From JALRLA01 sp046047755 (GTDB lineage Bacteria > Bacteroidota > Bacteroidia > NS11-12g > UBA955), in assembly GCA_046047755.1 (NCBI GenBank), contig JBJOHK010000059.1, positions 1 through 22,923 on the forward strand: a DNA stretch of 22,923 bases, read 5' to 3'. Below the pieces are notes generated by a model. The model was not told the DNA's origin. It worked only from the letters and a program-made list of their open reading frames with translations, and did no database searches. How positions within the stretch are numbered: the first letter of the stretch is position 1; each line of letters opens with the position of its first letter. The position numbers were made by a program, and so were the translations under genes. Shown here in pieces: positions 7,452-15,426 of this stretch.

Positions 7452-10274
7452 ATGCCCAAGGACACTTCAATCAAACACGTTCTCATCATAGGTTCTGGAC
7501 CTATCATCATTGGTCAAGCCTGTGAATTTGATTATTCAGGGTCTCAAGCCGCACGAAGCCTTCGCGAAGAGGGAATCACGGTTTCACTGGTAAACAGCAA
7601 CCCCGCAACTATTATGACCGACAAGATCAATGCCGATCATGTCTACTTGTTGCCACTTACAGTTGAGACCATTGAACAAATTCTGATTGAACAACCTAGC
7701 ATCGATGCCGTATTGCCTACCATGGGTGGTCAAACAGCATTAAACCTGGCCAAAGAGGCTGATGAGGTAGGCGTTTGGGAGAAATACAATGTTCGCATCA
7801 TCGGAGTCAACATTCCCGCCATTGACAAGATGGAGGACCGCGAAAAGTTTCGCCAACTCATGGGCGAGCTGGGTGTAGGTGTGGCCACCAGCCAAATCGC
7901 CAACAGCTTTTTGGAGGGCAAAGAAATTGCTCAGCGCATCGGCTTCCCCTTGGTAATTCGCCCCAGCTATACCCTGGGTGGAACTGGCGGTGCCATTGTA
8001 TTCAAAAAAGAAGATTTTGACCGGGCTTTGCAGCGCGGTTTGGAAGCTAGCCCCGTGCACGAGGTACTGGTTGAACAAGCCGTTTTAGGTTGGAAAGAGT
8101 ATGAGTTTGAGCTGCTTCGTGACAGCAAAGACGACATTGCGGTAATCTGTACCATCGAGAATTTCGATCCCATGGGTATTCACACCGGGGATTCCATCAC
8201 GGTGGCCCCTGCGATGACCTTGAGCGATGTGGCATTCCAACGCATGCGCGACATGGCCTTCAAAATGATGCGCTCCATGGGTGTATTCGCCGGCGGATGC
8301 AACGTTCAGTTTGCCGTCAGCCCCGACACCGAAGAAATCATTGCCATTGAAATCAACCCTCGGGTGAGCCGTTCGAGTGCCTTGGCCTCAAAAGCCACCG
8401 GTTACCCCATTGCTAAAATTGCCGCCAAACTGGCCATTGGTTACTACTTAGACGAGTTGAAAAACCCTGTAACCAAAACCACCTCAGCCTTTTTCGAGCC
8501 TTCCTTGGACTACGTAATTGTCAAGATTCCCCGCTTCAACTTTGATAAGTTCCCTGGGGCTGAGAAACGTTTGGGCTTCCAAATGAAGAGCGTAGGTGAG
8601 GTTATGGCCATTGGCCGTTCTTTCCAAGAAGCCTTACAAAAAGCTTGTCAGAGTTTGGAAATTGGCCGACACGGCTTGGGTGCTGACGGGAAAGTTTCGC
8701 GCAATTTGGAAGAACTCGTTCACGGAATGGAGCACGCCTCATGGAACCGCATTTTCCAAGTGAAGGATGCCTTGGCCTTAGGTGTTCCTATCAGCAGCGT
8801 ACAAAAAATCACCCAGATCGACCGCTGGTTCTTGGAGCAAATCGCCGATTTGGTCAAAACAGAAAACGAAGTGCGTCGCTATACCCCCAATAACATCCCA
8901 GCTGCTTTGATGAAGGTAGCCAAAGAAAAAGGGTTCAGTGACATTCAAATCGCCCATTTAATGGGTGGTAACACTACAGAAGAAGATGTGTTCCAGTGCC
9001 GAACCAAAATGAACATTCGACGCGTCTACAAGATGGTTGATACTTGTTCGGCTGAGTTCCCCTCTCCCACCAACTACTTCTACTCCACTTTTGATGGAGA
9101 AAACGAGAGCGTTGTCAGCGACAAAAAGAAAATATTTGTCTTGGGAAGTGGCCCCAACCGCATCGGTCAAGGCATTGAATTTGACTACAGTTGTGTTCAT
9201 GGCATCTTGGCGGCACGCGAAGCGGGCTATGAGGCGGTAATGATCAACTGCAACCCCGAGACGGTCAGCACCGACTTTGATATGGCCGACAAGCTCTACT
9301 TTGAGCCCATATACTGGGAACACTTGTGGGAGCTCATTGAGCATGAAAAACCCGAAGGCGTTATCGTTCAATTGGGTGGGCAGACGGCCTTAAAGCTATC
9401 GGAAGAACTCCACAAACGCGGCATCAAAATCATTGGAACCAGCTTCGATGATATGGACATTGCCGAAGACCGTGGTCGCTTCTCTGATCTATTGGCCGAG
9501 CTGGACATTCCCTACCCCAAATACGGCGTAGCCCTAGATGCCGAAGAAGCCATCACCATAGCCAATCAAGTAGGGTATCCTGTTTTGGTTCGACCCTCTT
9601 ATGTATTGGGTGGTCAAGGCATGGTCATTGTCATCAACGACGAAGAGCTCGAGAGAGCCGTTGTCAAACTGCTGGGTGACCTTCCCGGAAACCGCGTTTT
9701 GATTGACCATTTCTTGGATCGGGCCGAGGAGGCTGAATCCGATAGCATCAGCGACGGAGAAGATGTGCACATCATTGGCATGATGGAACACATCGAGCCT
9801 GCGGGTATTCACTCGGGTGATAGCAGCGCGGTTTTGCCCCCTTTCAGTCTGAGTGAAAAGGTGCAAAACCAAATGGCTGAGTACACCACCAAGTTGGCAA
9901 AAGCCTTAAACATCAAAGGCCTATTGAACATTCAGTTTGCTGTTAAAAACGAACAGGTATACGTCATCGAAGCCAATCCACGCGCCTCGCGTACGGTTCC
10001 CTTCATTTGCAAGGCCTATGATGTTCCCTATGTCAATATGGCCACTAAGGTGATGCTAGGCGTCAGCAAGGTAAAAGACTTCAGCATTCCCGCTCGTCCA
10101 TCAGGGTACGCCATCAAGCAGCCCGTATTCAGCTTCAACAAGTTCCCCAATGTCAACCGCGAGCTCGGCCCTGAGATGAAGAGTACGGGTGAGTCAATCT
10201 TATTCATCAAAGACTTGAAAGATCCCGTATTCCGCGAGTTGCAGAAGGAAAAAAGCATGTACCTCAGCCGTTAA
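7452..10274 (+). CDS. carB: Carbamoyl-phosphate synthase large subunit, lacking the allosteric domain
   Basis: This 940-residue enzyme makes carbamoyl phosphate from bicarbonate, ATP and ammonia delivered by CarA, for pyrimidine and arginine synthesis. The internal duplication is clear: GSGPIIIGQACEFDYSG near residue 15 and GSGPNRIGQGIEFDYS near residue 565 open the two synthetase halves, each with an ATP-grasp signature (RPSYTLGGTGG and RPSYVLGGQGM) and metal-binding EINPR/EANPR motifs. The oligomerisation domain lies between, at about 410-550. The chain stops shortly after NKFPNVNRELGPEMKSTGES, whereas E. coli CarB (1073 aa) continues with an MGS-like domain binding UMP, IMP and ornithine; that domain is absent. 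I recall about 950-residue CarB proteins as usual in Flavobacteria, so this is probably lineage-typical. ATG 7452 is preferred over an in-frame TTG at 7434 that lies within the promoter. carA is not in the window. Confidence 0.95.
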   Translation: MPKDTSIKHVLIIGSGPIIIGQACEFDYSGSQAARSLREEGITVSLVNSNPATIMTDKINADHVYLLPLTVETIEQILIEQPSIDAVLPTMGGQTALNLAKEADEVGVWEKYNVRIIGVNIPAIDKMEDREKFRQLMGELGVGVATSQIANSFLEGKEIAQRIGFPLVIRPSYTLGGTGGAIVFKKEDFDRALQRGLEASPVHEVLVEQAVLGWKEYEFELLRDSKDDIAVICTIENFDPMGIHTGDSITVAPAMTLSDVAFQRMRDMAFKMMRSMGVFAGGCNVQFAVSPDTEEIIAIEINPRVSRSSALASKATGYPIAKIAAKLAIGYYLDELKNPVTKTTSAFFEPSLDYVIVKIPRFNFDKFPGAEKRLGFQMKSVGEVMAIGRSFQEALQKACQSLEIGRHGLGADGKVSRNLEELVHGMEHASWNRIFQVKDALALGVPISSVQKITQIDRWFLEQIADLVKTENEVRRYTPNNIPAALMKVAKEKGFSDIQIAHLMGGNTTEEDVFQCRTKMNIRRVYKMVDTCSAEFPSPTNYFYSTFDGENESVVSDKKKIFVLGSGPNRIGQGIEFDYSCVHGILAAREAGYEAVMINCNPETVSTDFDMADKLYFEPIYWEHLWELIEHEKPEGVIVQLGGQTALKLSEELHKRGIKIIGTSFDDMDIAEDRGRFSDLLAELDIPYPKYGVALDAEEAITIANQVGYPVLVRPSYVLGGQGMVIVINDEELERAVVKLLGDLPGNRVLIDHFLDRAEEAESDSISDGEDVHIIGMMEHIEPAGIHSGDSSAVLPPFSLSEKVQNQMAEYTTKLAKALNIKGLLNIQFAVKNEQVYVIEANPRASRTVPFICKAYDVPYVNMATKVMLGVSKVKDFSIPARPSGYAIKQPVFSFNKFPNVNRELGPEMKSTGESILFIKDLKDPVFRELQKEKSMYLSR

Positions 10275-10566
10275 AGGCCTGCATCAAACACAATAGACGC
10301 GCGGCGAGAGAATCCAATTCTCGGGAGAATCGCTGGTATACCTTTTCTTCCAATTGAGCCTCTCGGTAGGCTGCATTCCATTGGCTTTGGGCGCGCAAAC
10401 ACTGAGTCCAGGTTCGCTGAGTTTGTTTCCAGGCTTCTAAACCGGCTGAACCCTCATCCAAAATTCGATTGAGTTGAACCAAAGCGGTCCGAATGGAGAC
10501 CAAATGGCTCATAAGTGTATGCTCGGCTGGGTGTGTCAACACTGGCCATACTAATGGACTTGTCAT
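10264..10566 (-). CDS. Hypothetical 100-residue helical protein
   Basis: I do not recognise this protein. It has 100 residues, no signal peptide or membrane segment, and is predicted to be largely helical, rich in Gln, Leu, Arg and Trp (three tryptophans in the central and N-terminal part, two cysteines). It starts at ATG 10566 and its 3' end overlaps the carB 3' end by 11 bp, tail to tail. Support for a real gene: a TACGTTTG -7 box (10606-10613) lies 39 bp upstream on the same strand, and the frame fills the gap between carB and the DUF47 gene. Against: short length, no recognised domain, no operon partner. It is divergent from the phosphate-transport genes. Confidence 0.5.
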   Translation of the reverse strand: MTSPLVWPVLTHPAEHTLMSHLVSIRTALVQLNRILDEGSAGLEAWKQTQRTWTQCLRAQSQWNAAYREAQLEEKVYQRFSRELDSLAARLLCLMQAFNG

Positions 10567-10605
10567 GATTCAATAATGCCCTGAATTCCGGGCAATAGCC
10601 GTTTC

Positions 10606-10613
10606 CAAACGTA
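10606..10613 (-). promoter_or_regulatory. -7 promoter box of the 100-residue hypothetical gene
   Basis: The minus strand reads TACGTTTG (exact TAnnTTTG). The predicted leader of about 35 nt contains a small hairpin, TGCCC / GGGCA (arms at 10592-10596 and 10579-10583 region), just before the ATG at 10566. Confidence 0.45.
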
Positions 10614-10709
10614 TATAAGCGCTTCGCGACGGGCCATAATGACCCTGTTTCCAATATTATGTTTGAGTTAATTCAGCGTTATACAAATCATTAGCCCACA
10701 TGCTAGACA

Positions 10710-10717
10710 TAGATTTG
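10710..10717 (+). promoter_or_regulatory. -7 promoter box of the phosphate-uptake operon
   Basis: TAGATTTG matches TAnnTTTG, 20 bp before the ATG at 10738. A second exact match, TATGTTTG at 10658-10665, could be an alternative start with a leader of about 65 nt. Neither has a clear TTG -33 element. Confidence 0.5.
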
Positions 10718-10737
10718 CCCCATAATCTTTGAATAAA

Positions 10738-11385
10738 ATGGCACTAAACAATTTACTCTCCGTATTTATGCCCAAAGACAAGGTGTTTTACAGCTTGTTT
10801 GAGCAAACCGCCAACACCATTACTGAAATGGGTGCCAAGTTGGAAGAATTCGTTTTCGAAGGAGACGCATCCAAACGTTTGACATTGAGCAAACAAATTG
10901 AAGACCTTGAACACCAAAACGACAACACAACCCACCAAATCTTTCAAGAATTGGGTAAAAACTTCATTACCCCATTCGACCGCGAAGACATTCACTACCT
11001 AGCCACTGCTATGGATGACGTAGCTGACTATATCCATGCGGCCTGCAAAAAAATGCAGTTTCACGGTATCAACCCCAACGAACAAGGCATTCAAAATTTG
11101 GCCGAAATCATCAAACAGTGTTCAGCTGAATTGGGATTAGCCGTTATGCAGTTGCGCGAGCTTAAGCGCCCCGAAAAAATCATGGAATCGCTGGTGAAAG
11201 TTAATAGTTTGGAAAACCATGCCGATAACGTGTTTGACATGAGCATCAAGCAATTGTTTGAAAAAGAAGACGACTTCAAAAAGTTGATTATTCAACGTGA
11301 AGTTTACATGGTCATGGAAACGGCTACCGACAAAGCCGAAGACGTAGCCAACGTCATTGAATCCATCATTGTAAAATACGCCTAA
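10738..11385 (+). CDS. PhoU-like DUF47 accessory protein of the Pit transporter
   Basis: This 215-residue all-helical cytoplasmic protein belongs to the PhoU-like DUF47 family, which in many bacteria is encoded directly before a Pit phosphate transporter and modulates it. Seen here are acidic metal-binding-type helix patterns EDLEHQNDNTTHQIF, REDIHYLATAMDDVADYIH and ENHADNVFDMSIKQLF, ending in METATDKAEDVANVIESI, all characteristic of the family. ATG 10738 (MALNNLLSVFMPKDKVFYSLFE) is preferred to an in-frame TTG 9 bp upstream. The pit gene follows after 19 bp on the same strand, so they form an operon. Regulation of Pit activity is family knowledge and is not shown by the sequence itself. Confidence 0.9.
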   Translation: MALNNLLSVFMPKDKVFYSLFEQTANTITEMGAKLEEFVFEGDASKRLTLSKQIEDLEHQNDNTTHQIFQELGKNFITPFDREDIHYLATAMDDVADYIHAACKKMQFHGINPNEQGIQNLAEIIKQCSAELGLAVMQLRELKRPEKIMESLVKVNSLENHADNVFDMSIKQLFEKEDDFKKLIIQREVYMVMETATDKAEDVANVIESIIVKYA

Positions 11386-11404
11386 GGCCTAACAACTAGA
11401 GTCT

Positions 11405-13057
11405 ATGACACTCGTAGTAGTTATCATCATTCTGGCCCTGGTGTTTGATTACATCAACGGTTTTCACGACGCGGCAAACTCAATTGCAACGGTAGTGAGC
11501 ACCAAGGTGTTAACACCCTTACAGGCGGTAATATGGGCCGCCATGTTCAACTTTTTGGCTTTCTTTCTCTTTAAAGACCACGCCGTAGCCAACACCATCA
11601 ATAAAACGGTGTTTGAAAACTTCGTAACCTTAGAAGTGATCTTGGCCGGTTTGATTGCGGCCATATTTTGGAACTTGCTGACCTGGTGGTACGGAATTCC
11701 CAGTTCCTCATCCCATGCTTTGATTGGAAGTTTTGCTGGAGCCGCTGTTGCTCATGCCTACATCACCAAAGGCTACGTTCCTTTAGGTGAAATCATCGAA
11801 ATGGACAAAACCATGAAAACAATCATGTTCATTGTGTTGGCCCCCTTGGTAGGTATGATCATTTCCTCATATGTGACCTTGACTACCATTCAAAGAAACA
11901 TATATCTCAAAGGGAGCATCATCCTAATTTCTTCGTTCGCTTTGTACTCCATGTTCGGTTATTTCATGAACCAAAAGATGGACGAGAACCTTATGAAGTT
12001 CTTGAAAGTTGACAAGTTGAAGAAAGAATTGGCCAAGTCTCCCGACGATGAAAAAGTAAAGGCTAAATACGAAGCAGCCAACGCTAATTACGAAACCTTA
12101 AAGCCCCTATTGGCTGACTTCAAAAAACTAGAAGCTCCAGGTTTGGCTAAAGAAATGGCGGCCAAGGTGGATCTTACGGAATACCGAAACAAGGAGCTCA
12201 CGGATATCGTTGCCCGTTTTGCCGGAATGGATAAGGCCAAGAAAGACGTCTTTTACGATGCTAGTAAACAAGCCGAACTTGACGCCGTCCAAGCCCGTAT
12301 TGACGCCTGCAAACCGCTCATCATGCAATACGATTCACTGGGTCACGAGGCATGTGCCGAGCAAATTGCCCTGGTGTTGGATTTGGGGGGCAAACAAAGC
12401 GATAAACTCAAGGCTTCATTTGATGTCGATATTGAGAAAAAACTCGCCAAGGCGATTGATAAGGCTGATAATCGTCCTTTGACTTACAGCATGATGGCCG
12501 TATTTTCCATCTTCCTGCTCACCTACATTTTTGTTGAGAAAATTCGAGTACCCACGGCCAATAAAATGGCGAACATGTACAAGCGCTTGCAACTGCTTTC
12601 ATCGGCTGCCTTCAGCTTAGGCCATGGTGGTAGCGATGCTCAGAAAGTGATGGGTATCATAGGTGCGGCGTTGATAGCGAACGGGGATATCTCCGAATTC
12701 AAAGAATTGCCCAACTGGGTTCCCGTAGCTTGTTACGCCGCCATCGGTTTGGGTACCCTCTCCGGCGGATGGAAAATTGTCAAAACAATGGGAACGCGCA
12801 TTACCAAGGTAACACCCTTAGAAGGTGTGGGAGCCGAAACAGCAGGAGCCATAACCCTGTTCATGACCGCTCAAATGGGTATTCCTGTGAGTTCTACCCA
12901 TACCATTACCGGTTCCATCATTGGTGTTGGTGCCACCAAGCGCTTGAGTGCCGTTCGATGGGGTGTAACTCGAAACTTGCTGTTCGCTTGGATCATAACC
13001 ATTCCCATCTCAGCTTTGGTTGCTGGCATTAGCTATGCCATCATTCAAGCCTTCTAA
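11405..13057 (+). CDS. pit: Pit-family inorganic phosphate transporter with large soluble insert
   Basis: This 550-residue inner-membrane secondary transporter takes up phosphate (PiT/PNaS family). Both inverted halves are recognisable: half 1 has FDYINGFHDAANSIATVVSTK near residues 14-34 and the GIPSSSSHALIGS motif near 97-109; half 2 has SLGHGGSDAQKVMG near 400 and GIPVSSTHTITGSIIG near 495. Between them, at about residues 188-358, lies a roughly 170-residue hydrophilic, Lys/Ala/Asp/Glu-rich helical segment, flanked by transmembrane helices. Simple bacterial Pit proteins of 400-500 residues have only a short loop there. It follows the DUF47 gene by 19 bp and ends at a strong terminator. Phosphate as substrate is supported by the DUF47 gene before it and the phosphate-porin remnant after it. 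Confidence 0.92.
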   Translation: MTLVVVIIILALVFDYINGFHDAANSIATVVSTKVLTPLQAVIWAAMFNFLAFFLFKDHAVANTINKTVFENFVTLEVILAGLIAAIFWNLLTWWYGIPSSSSHALIGSFAGAAVAHAYITKGYVPLGEIIEMDKTMKTIMFIVLAPLVGMIISSYVTLTTIQRNIYLKGSIILISSFALYSMFGYFMNQKMDENLMKFLKVDKLKKELAKSPDDEKVKAKYEAANANYETLKPLLADFKKLEAPGLAKEMAAKVDLTEYRNKELTDIVARFAGMDKAKKDVFYDASKQAELDAVQARIDACKPLIMQYDSLGHEACAEQIALVLDLGGKQSDKLKASFDVDIEKKLAKAIDKADNRPLTYSMMAVFSIFLLTYIFVEKIRVPTANKMANMYKRLQLLSSAAFSLGHGGSDAQKVMGIIGAALIANGDISEFKELPNWVPVACYAAIGLGTLSGGWKIVKTMGTRITKVTPLEGVGAETAGAITLFMTAQMGIPVSSTHTITGSIIGVGATKRLSAVRWGVTRNLLFAWIITIPISALVAGISYAIIQAF

Positions 13058-13078
13058 CAAAGATTAACCCATACCATC

Positions 13079-13109
13079 AAAAGCCCCTCCTAAACAGAGG
13101 GGCTTTTTT
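13079..13109 (+). terminator. Intrinsic terminator after pit
   Basis: Arm AAAAGCCCCTC (13079-13089), 7-nt loop, arm GAGGGGC (13097-13103) and six T. The T-tract also lies in the open frame of the downstream porin remnant. Confidence 0.92.
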
Positions 13110-14096
13110 GTACGACGATTGCGATTCAAGTTGTCTGGTTACCTGAACCCTCGTTTGTACATGTACTTCCAGACCGACTTCGCCTCGACCTCCAATTCTT
13201 CTTCCTTGCACTACGCACAAGTGCGCGATGCCTACTTTGATTATGGTTTAACCGAAGACAACACCTGGAGAATTCGATTCGGACAGAGCAAGATTCCCTA
13301 TGGTTTTGAAAACATGCAAAGCTCACAAAATCGCCTTCCCTTAGACCGAAATGACGGCATCAACTCAGCGGTGAAAAACGAACGTGATTTGGGCTTTTTT
13401 GTCATGTGGGCTCCTGCTGAAAAACGCAAAATGTATAGCCGATTTGTCAAAGAGAACTTGAAAGGATCAGGCGACTACGGCTGCCTGGCTTTCGGTTTGT
13501 ACAACGGTCAAGGGGCCAACTACCCCGAAGCCAATGACAATCTCCACGCTGTGGCACGCTTTAGCTATCCGATGACCATTGGAAAACAGATCATTGAGCC
13601 CGGAATTCAAGCCTATACAGGTAAATACACCTTGTATACAAGCAAAGTAACCTCATGTGTAAAAGTGAACGACGACTACACCTATGACGACAAGCGTGCG
13701 GCTGGAACCTTTGTGCTTTATCCGCAGCCATTTGGTATACAAGCTGAATACAACATCGGTGAAGGCCCTCAGTACAACCCCGCTACCAACAGCATTGATT
13801 TGATGCCACTGAAAGGTGGATACGCCACCCTTTCCTATAAAATCGATGCTGAGAATGGCCAATGCTACTTCCCCTTCGTTCGCTACACCAGCTACCAAGG
13901 AGGTAAGAAATTCGAGCAAGATGCTCGCAGCTACGACATGAAAGAGTTGGAGTTAGGCCTGGAGTGGCAAATCCACAAGAACATGGAATTGGTGGCCATG
14001 TACAGCATTGCCGACCGTCGCTACGAAGACGGAAAGAAACCCGATAACCAACAGGTTGGAAATCGCCTGCGTTTGCAGTTGCAGTTCAACTACTAA
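13107..14096 (+). pseudogene. 5'-truncated phosphate-selective porin (OprP/OprO-like)
   Basis: The frame encodes most of an outer-membrane beta-barrel: alternating aromatic strands such as LNPRLYMYFQTDFAS, the block FRFGQSKIPYGFENMQSSQNRLPLDRNDG-like region near residue 45-75, and a C-terminal strand ending LRLQLQFNY with the terminal aromatic needed for barrel insertion. This resembles the Bacteroidota porin commonly found beside DUF47-pit. About 80-100 N-terminal residues including the signal peptide are missing. The first possible start is TTG 13119; the first in-frame ATG is 13161, and neither gives an export signal. The frame is open back to 13068, and the residues GFFVRRLRFKLSG, which I would expect in intact homologues, begin on the T-tract of the pit terminator. 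No promoter is seen. The remaining frame has no stop or frameshift, so truncation looks recent, or the join is an assembly error. Confidence 0.75.
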
Positions 14097-14116
14097 TCAA
14101 CGAATCTCCCAAGAAG

Positions 14117-14149
14117 AACCCTCAGGCCCTCCAGGCTTGGGGGTTTTTT
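14117..14149 (+). terminator. Intrinsic terminator after the porin remnant
   Basis: AACCCTCAGGCC (14117-14128) pairs with GGCTTGGGGGTT (14134-14145), a 12-bp stem with three G-T pairs (one next to the centre) and loop CTCCA, followed by more T to 14149. It overlaps the last codons of convergent pyrE, so pyrE termination on the other strand is less clear. Confidence 0.75.
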
Positions 14150-14754
14150 GCGAAAGAGCGAACTTCTTCCAATTCGCTCGGTTCAATCATGCCTTCTTGT
14201 ACGGCAACTTCTGCCAAAGTCGGGAAATCACTCAAGGTATAAACGGGTATTCCTGCATCCGCAAAACGCTGATACGCCTCGGGAAACGCGTAAGTAAATA
14301 AGGCTACTAACCCGACTACTTCGGCTCCCGCTTTCTGCACCCCTTCGACGGCTTGAAACGAACTCTTTCCGGTAGAGATTAAGTCTTCGATGAGAACCAC
14401 TTTGTCGCCGGGCCTCATCTCCCCCTCCACCTGGTTTTGCAACCCATGTTTTTTAGGTTCAGGACGCACATAACAATAGCTGATTCCCATGCGATCGGCC
14501 GCTAAAGCTCCGTGAGCAATGCCGGCTGTGGCAATACCTGCCAGTCTATTGGCTTGGGGAAAGCGCTCTTTCACCAAATTTGACAATTCTGTGGCTACAA
14601 AGCTCCTCACCTCAGGATAAGACAAAACCATGCGATTGTCGCAATAAATGGGGCTCTTGATGCCAGAAGTCCAAGTAAAAGGCTCTTTTACAGAAAGTTT
14701 GACCGCCCTGATTTCCAGGAGATATTTCGCTAATTTTGCAGCTGTTGTAGACAT
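14122..14754 (-). CDS. pyrE: Orotate phosphoribosyltransferase
   Basis: This 210-residue cytoplasmic enzyme converts orotate and PRPP to OMP in pyrimidine synthesis. It has the normal family length. The PRPP-binding loop VVLIEDLISTGKS lies at residues 119-131, the flexible catalytic loop RPEPKKHGLQNQVEG (with Lys101, Lys102, His103) at 97-111, and the N-terminal substrate region FTWTSGIKSPIYCDNR at 26-41. The start is ATG 14754 (MSTTAAKLAKYLL). This codon overlaps by two bases the ATG of the Nudix gene on the opposite strand (shared CATG). A TAATTTTG box 7 bp upstream lies inside the Nudix gene. carB, acting earlier in the same pathway, is about 4 kb away but separately transcribed. Confidence 0.95.
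   Translation of the reverse strand: MSTTAAKLAKYLLEIRAVKLSVKEPFTWTSGIKSPIYCDNRMVLSYPEVRSFVATELSNLVKERFPQANRLAGIATAGIAHGALAADRMGISYCYVRPEPKKHGLQNQVEGEMRPGDKVVLIEDLISTGKSSFQAVEGVQKAGAEVVGLVALFTYAFPEAYQRFADAGIPVYTLSDFPTLAEVAVQEGMIEPSELEEVRSFAKNPQAWRA
14731..14738 (+). promoter_or_regulatory. -7 promoter box of the Nudix gene, inside pyrE
   Basis: TAATTTTG (exact TAnnTTTG), 14 bp before the Nudix ATG at 14753, lying within the first codons of pyrE. It is the mirror image of the box at 14762-14769. Confidence 0.6.
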
Positions 14755-15391
14755 GGAACAACAAAATTACCGAATATACTTCAACGAGGGCTCACTGATT
14801 ATTGCCGACAGCATGAGTGCGCTCAAAGGCATACCCAACGTTTACTTCATCGATGATGCCGAGTTGCACAAGAGTTTTACCATACTCACCTCTCAAGCAT
14901 CAGCCGGCAAAAACATGAATTTTGCTGTTATCTGCCCAGATCCCAGCGAACTGCTAAAAGACTTTTTGTCCCAATACAGCGTGGTCCAAGCAGCCGGTGG
15001 TATTGTGTTCAACAAAGACCATGAAATGCTATGCATCAAGCGAAATGGAGTTTGGGATTTGCCTAAAGGCAAGATCGAACGTCACGAAGACCAGCGCGCG
15101 GCTGCCTTGAGAGAGGTGATGGAAGAAACCGGCATCAACCATCTGAATATTTCTGAAAAAGTAGGGACTACCTACCATTCCTATTTTGAAGACGATGCTT
15201 TGCTCATGAAAGAAACCCATTGGTATTTCATGGCCGCCAGTTCAACCCATTTTACTCCTCAACAAGAAGAAGGGATAACTGAGGTCGTTTTCAACCCCAT
15301 TGAATGGTACCAATCTGAAGATTTCAAGAGCTATGCTAGCGTTCAAGATATCATCAGCAAAGCCTTAGTCGCTCAACAAACAACCGCCTAG
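14753..15391 (+). CDS. Nudix hydrolase with N-terminal extension
   Basis: This 212-residue protein has a complete Nudix box at residues 106-128 (G-x5-E-x7-REVMEETGI, with Gly106, Glu112, Arg120, Glu121, Glu124, Glu125), which binds the metal and hydrolyses a nucleoside-diphosphate-linked substrate. The N-terminal 75 residues are a separate alpha/beta segment beginning MEQQNYRIYFNEGSLIIAD, not part of the Nudix fold; similar two-part Nudix proteins are common in Bacteroidota, but the substrate is unknown to me. ATG 14753 is preferred over in-frame upstream starts because those lie deep in pyrE and the homologous segment begins here. Its start codon overlaps the pyrE start codon on the other strand. 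The gap to the next gene holds a hairpin and a promoter. Confidence 0.88.
   Translation: MEQQNYRIYFNEGSLIIADSMSALKGIPNVYFIDDAELHKSFTILTSQASAGKNMNFAVICPDPSELLKDFLSQYSVVQAAGGIVFNKDHEMLCIKRNGVWDLPKGKIERHEDQRAAALREVMEETGINHLNISEKVGTTYHSYFEDDALLMKETHWYFMAASSTHFTPQQEEGITEVVFNPIEWYQSEDFKSYASVQDIISKALVAQQTTA
14762..14769 (-). promoter_or_regulatory. -7 promoter box of pyrE, inside the Nudix gene
   Basis: The minus strand reads TAATTTTG, 7 bp before the pyrE ATG, within codons 4-6 of the Nudix gene. The predicted pyrE leader is about 3 nt, so nearly leaderless. Confidence 0.6.
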
Positions 15392-15395
15392 TTAC

Positions 15396-15412
15396 GATTC
15401 CCCTCAGGAATC
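15396..15412. repeat. Perfect inverted repeat between Nudix and B12-binding genes
   Basis: GATTCC (15396-15401), spacer CCTCA and GGAATC (15407-15412). It is followed by TCTATTTTTG, so it may terminate the Nudix transcript; it also lies directly before the -7 box at 15415, so it could equally be an operator for the next gene. Confidence 0.5.
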
Positions 15413-15414
15413 TC

Positions 15415-15422
15415 TATTTTTG
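15415..15422 (+). promoter_or_regulatory. -7 promoter box of the B12-binding gene (leaderless geometry)
   Basis: TATTTTTG (exact TAnnTTTG) with only CCTC before the ATG at 15427. The predicted transcription start falls on the start codon. Confidence 0.6.
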
Positions 15423-15426
15423 CCTC

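Noticed and set aside
10454..10654. 66-codon minus-strand frame overlapping the orphan gene
   Set aside because: Overlaps the better-supported 100-codon gene in another frame and spans that gene's -7 box.
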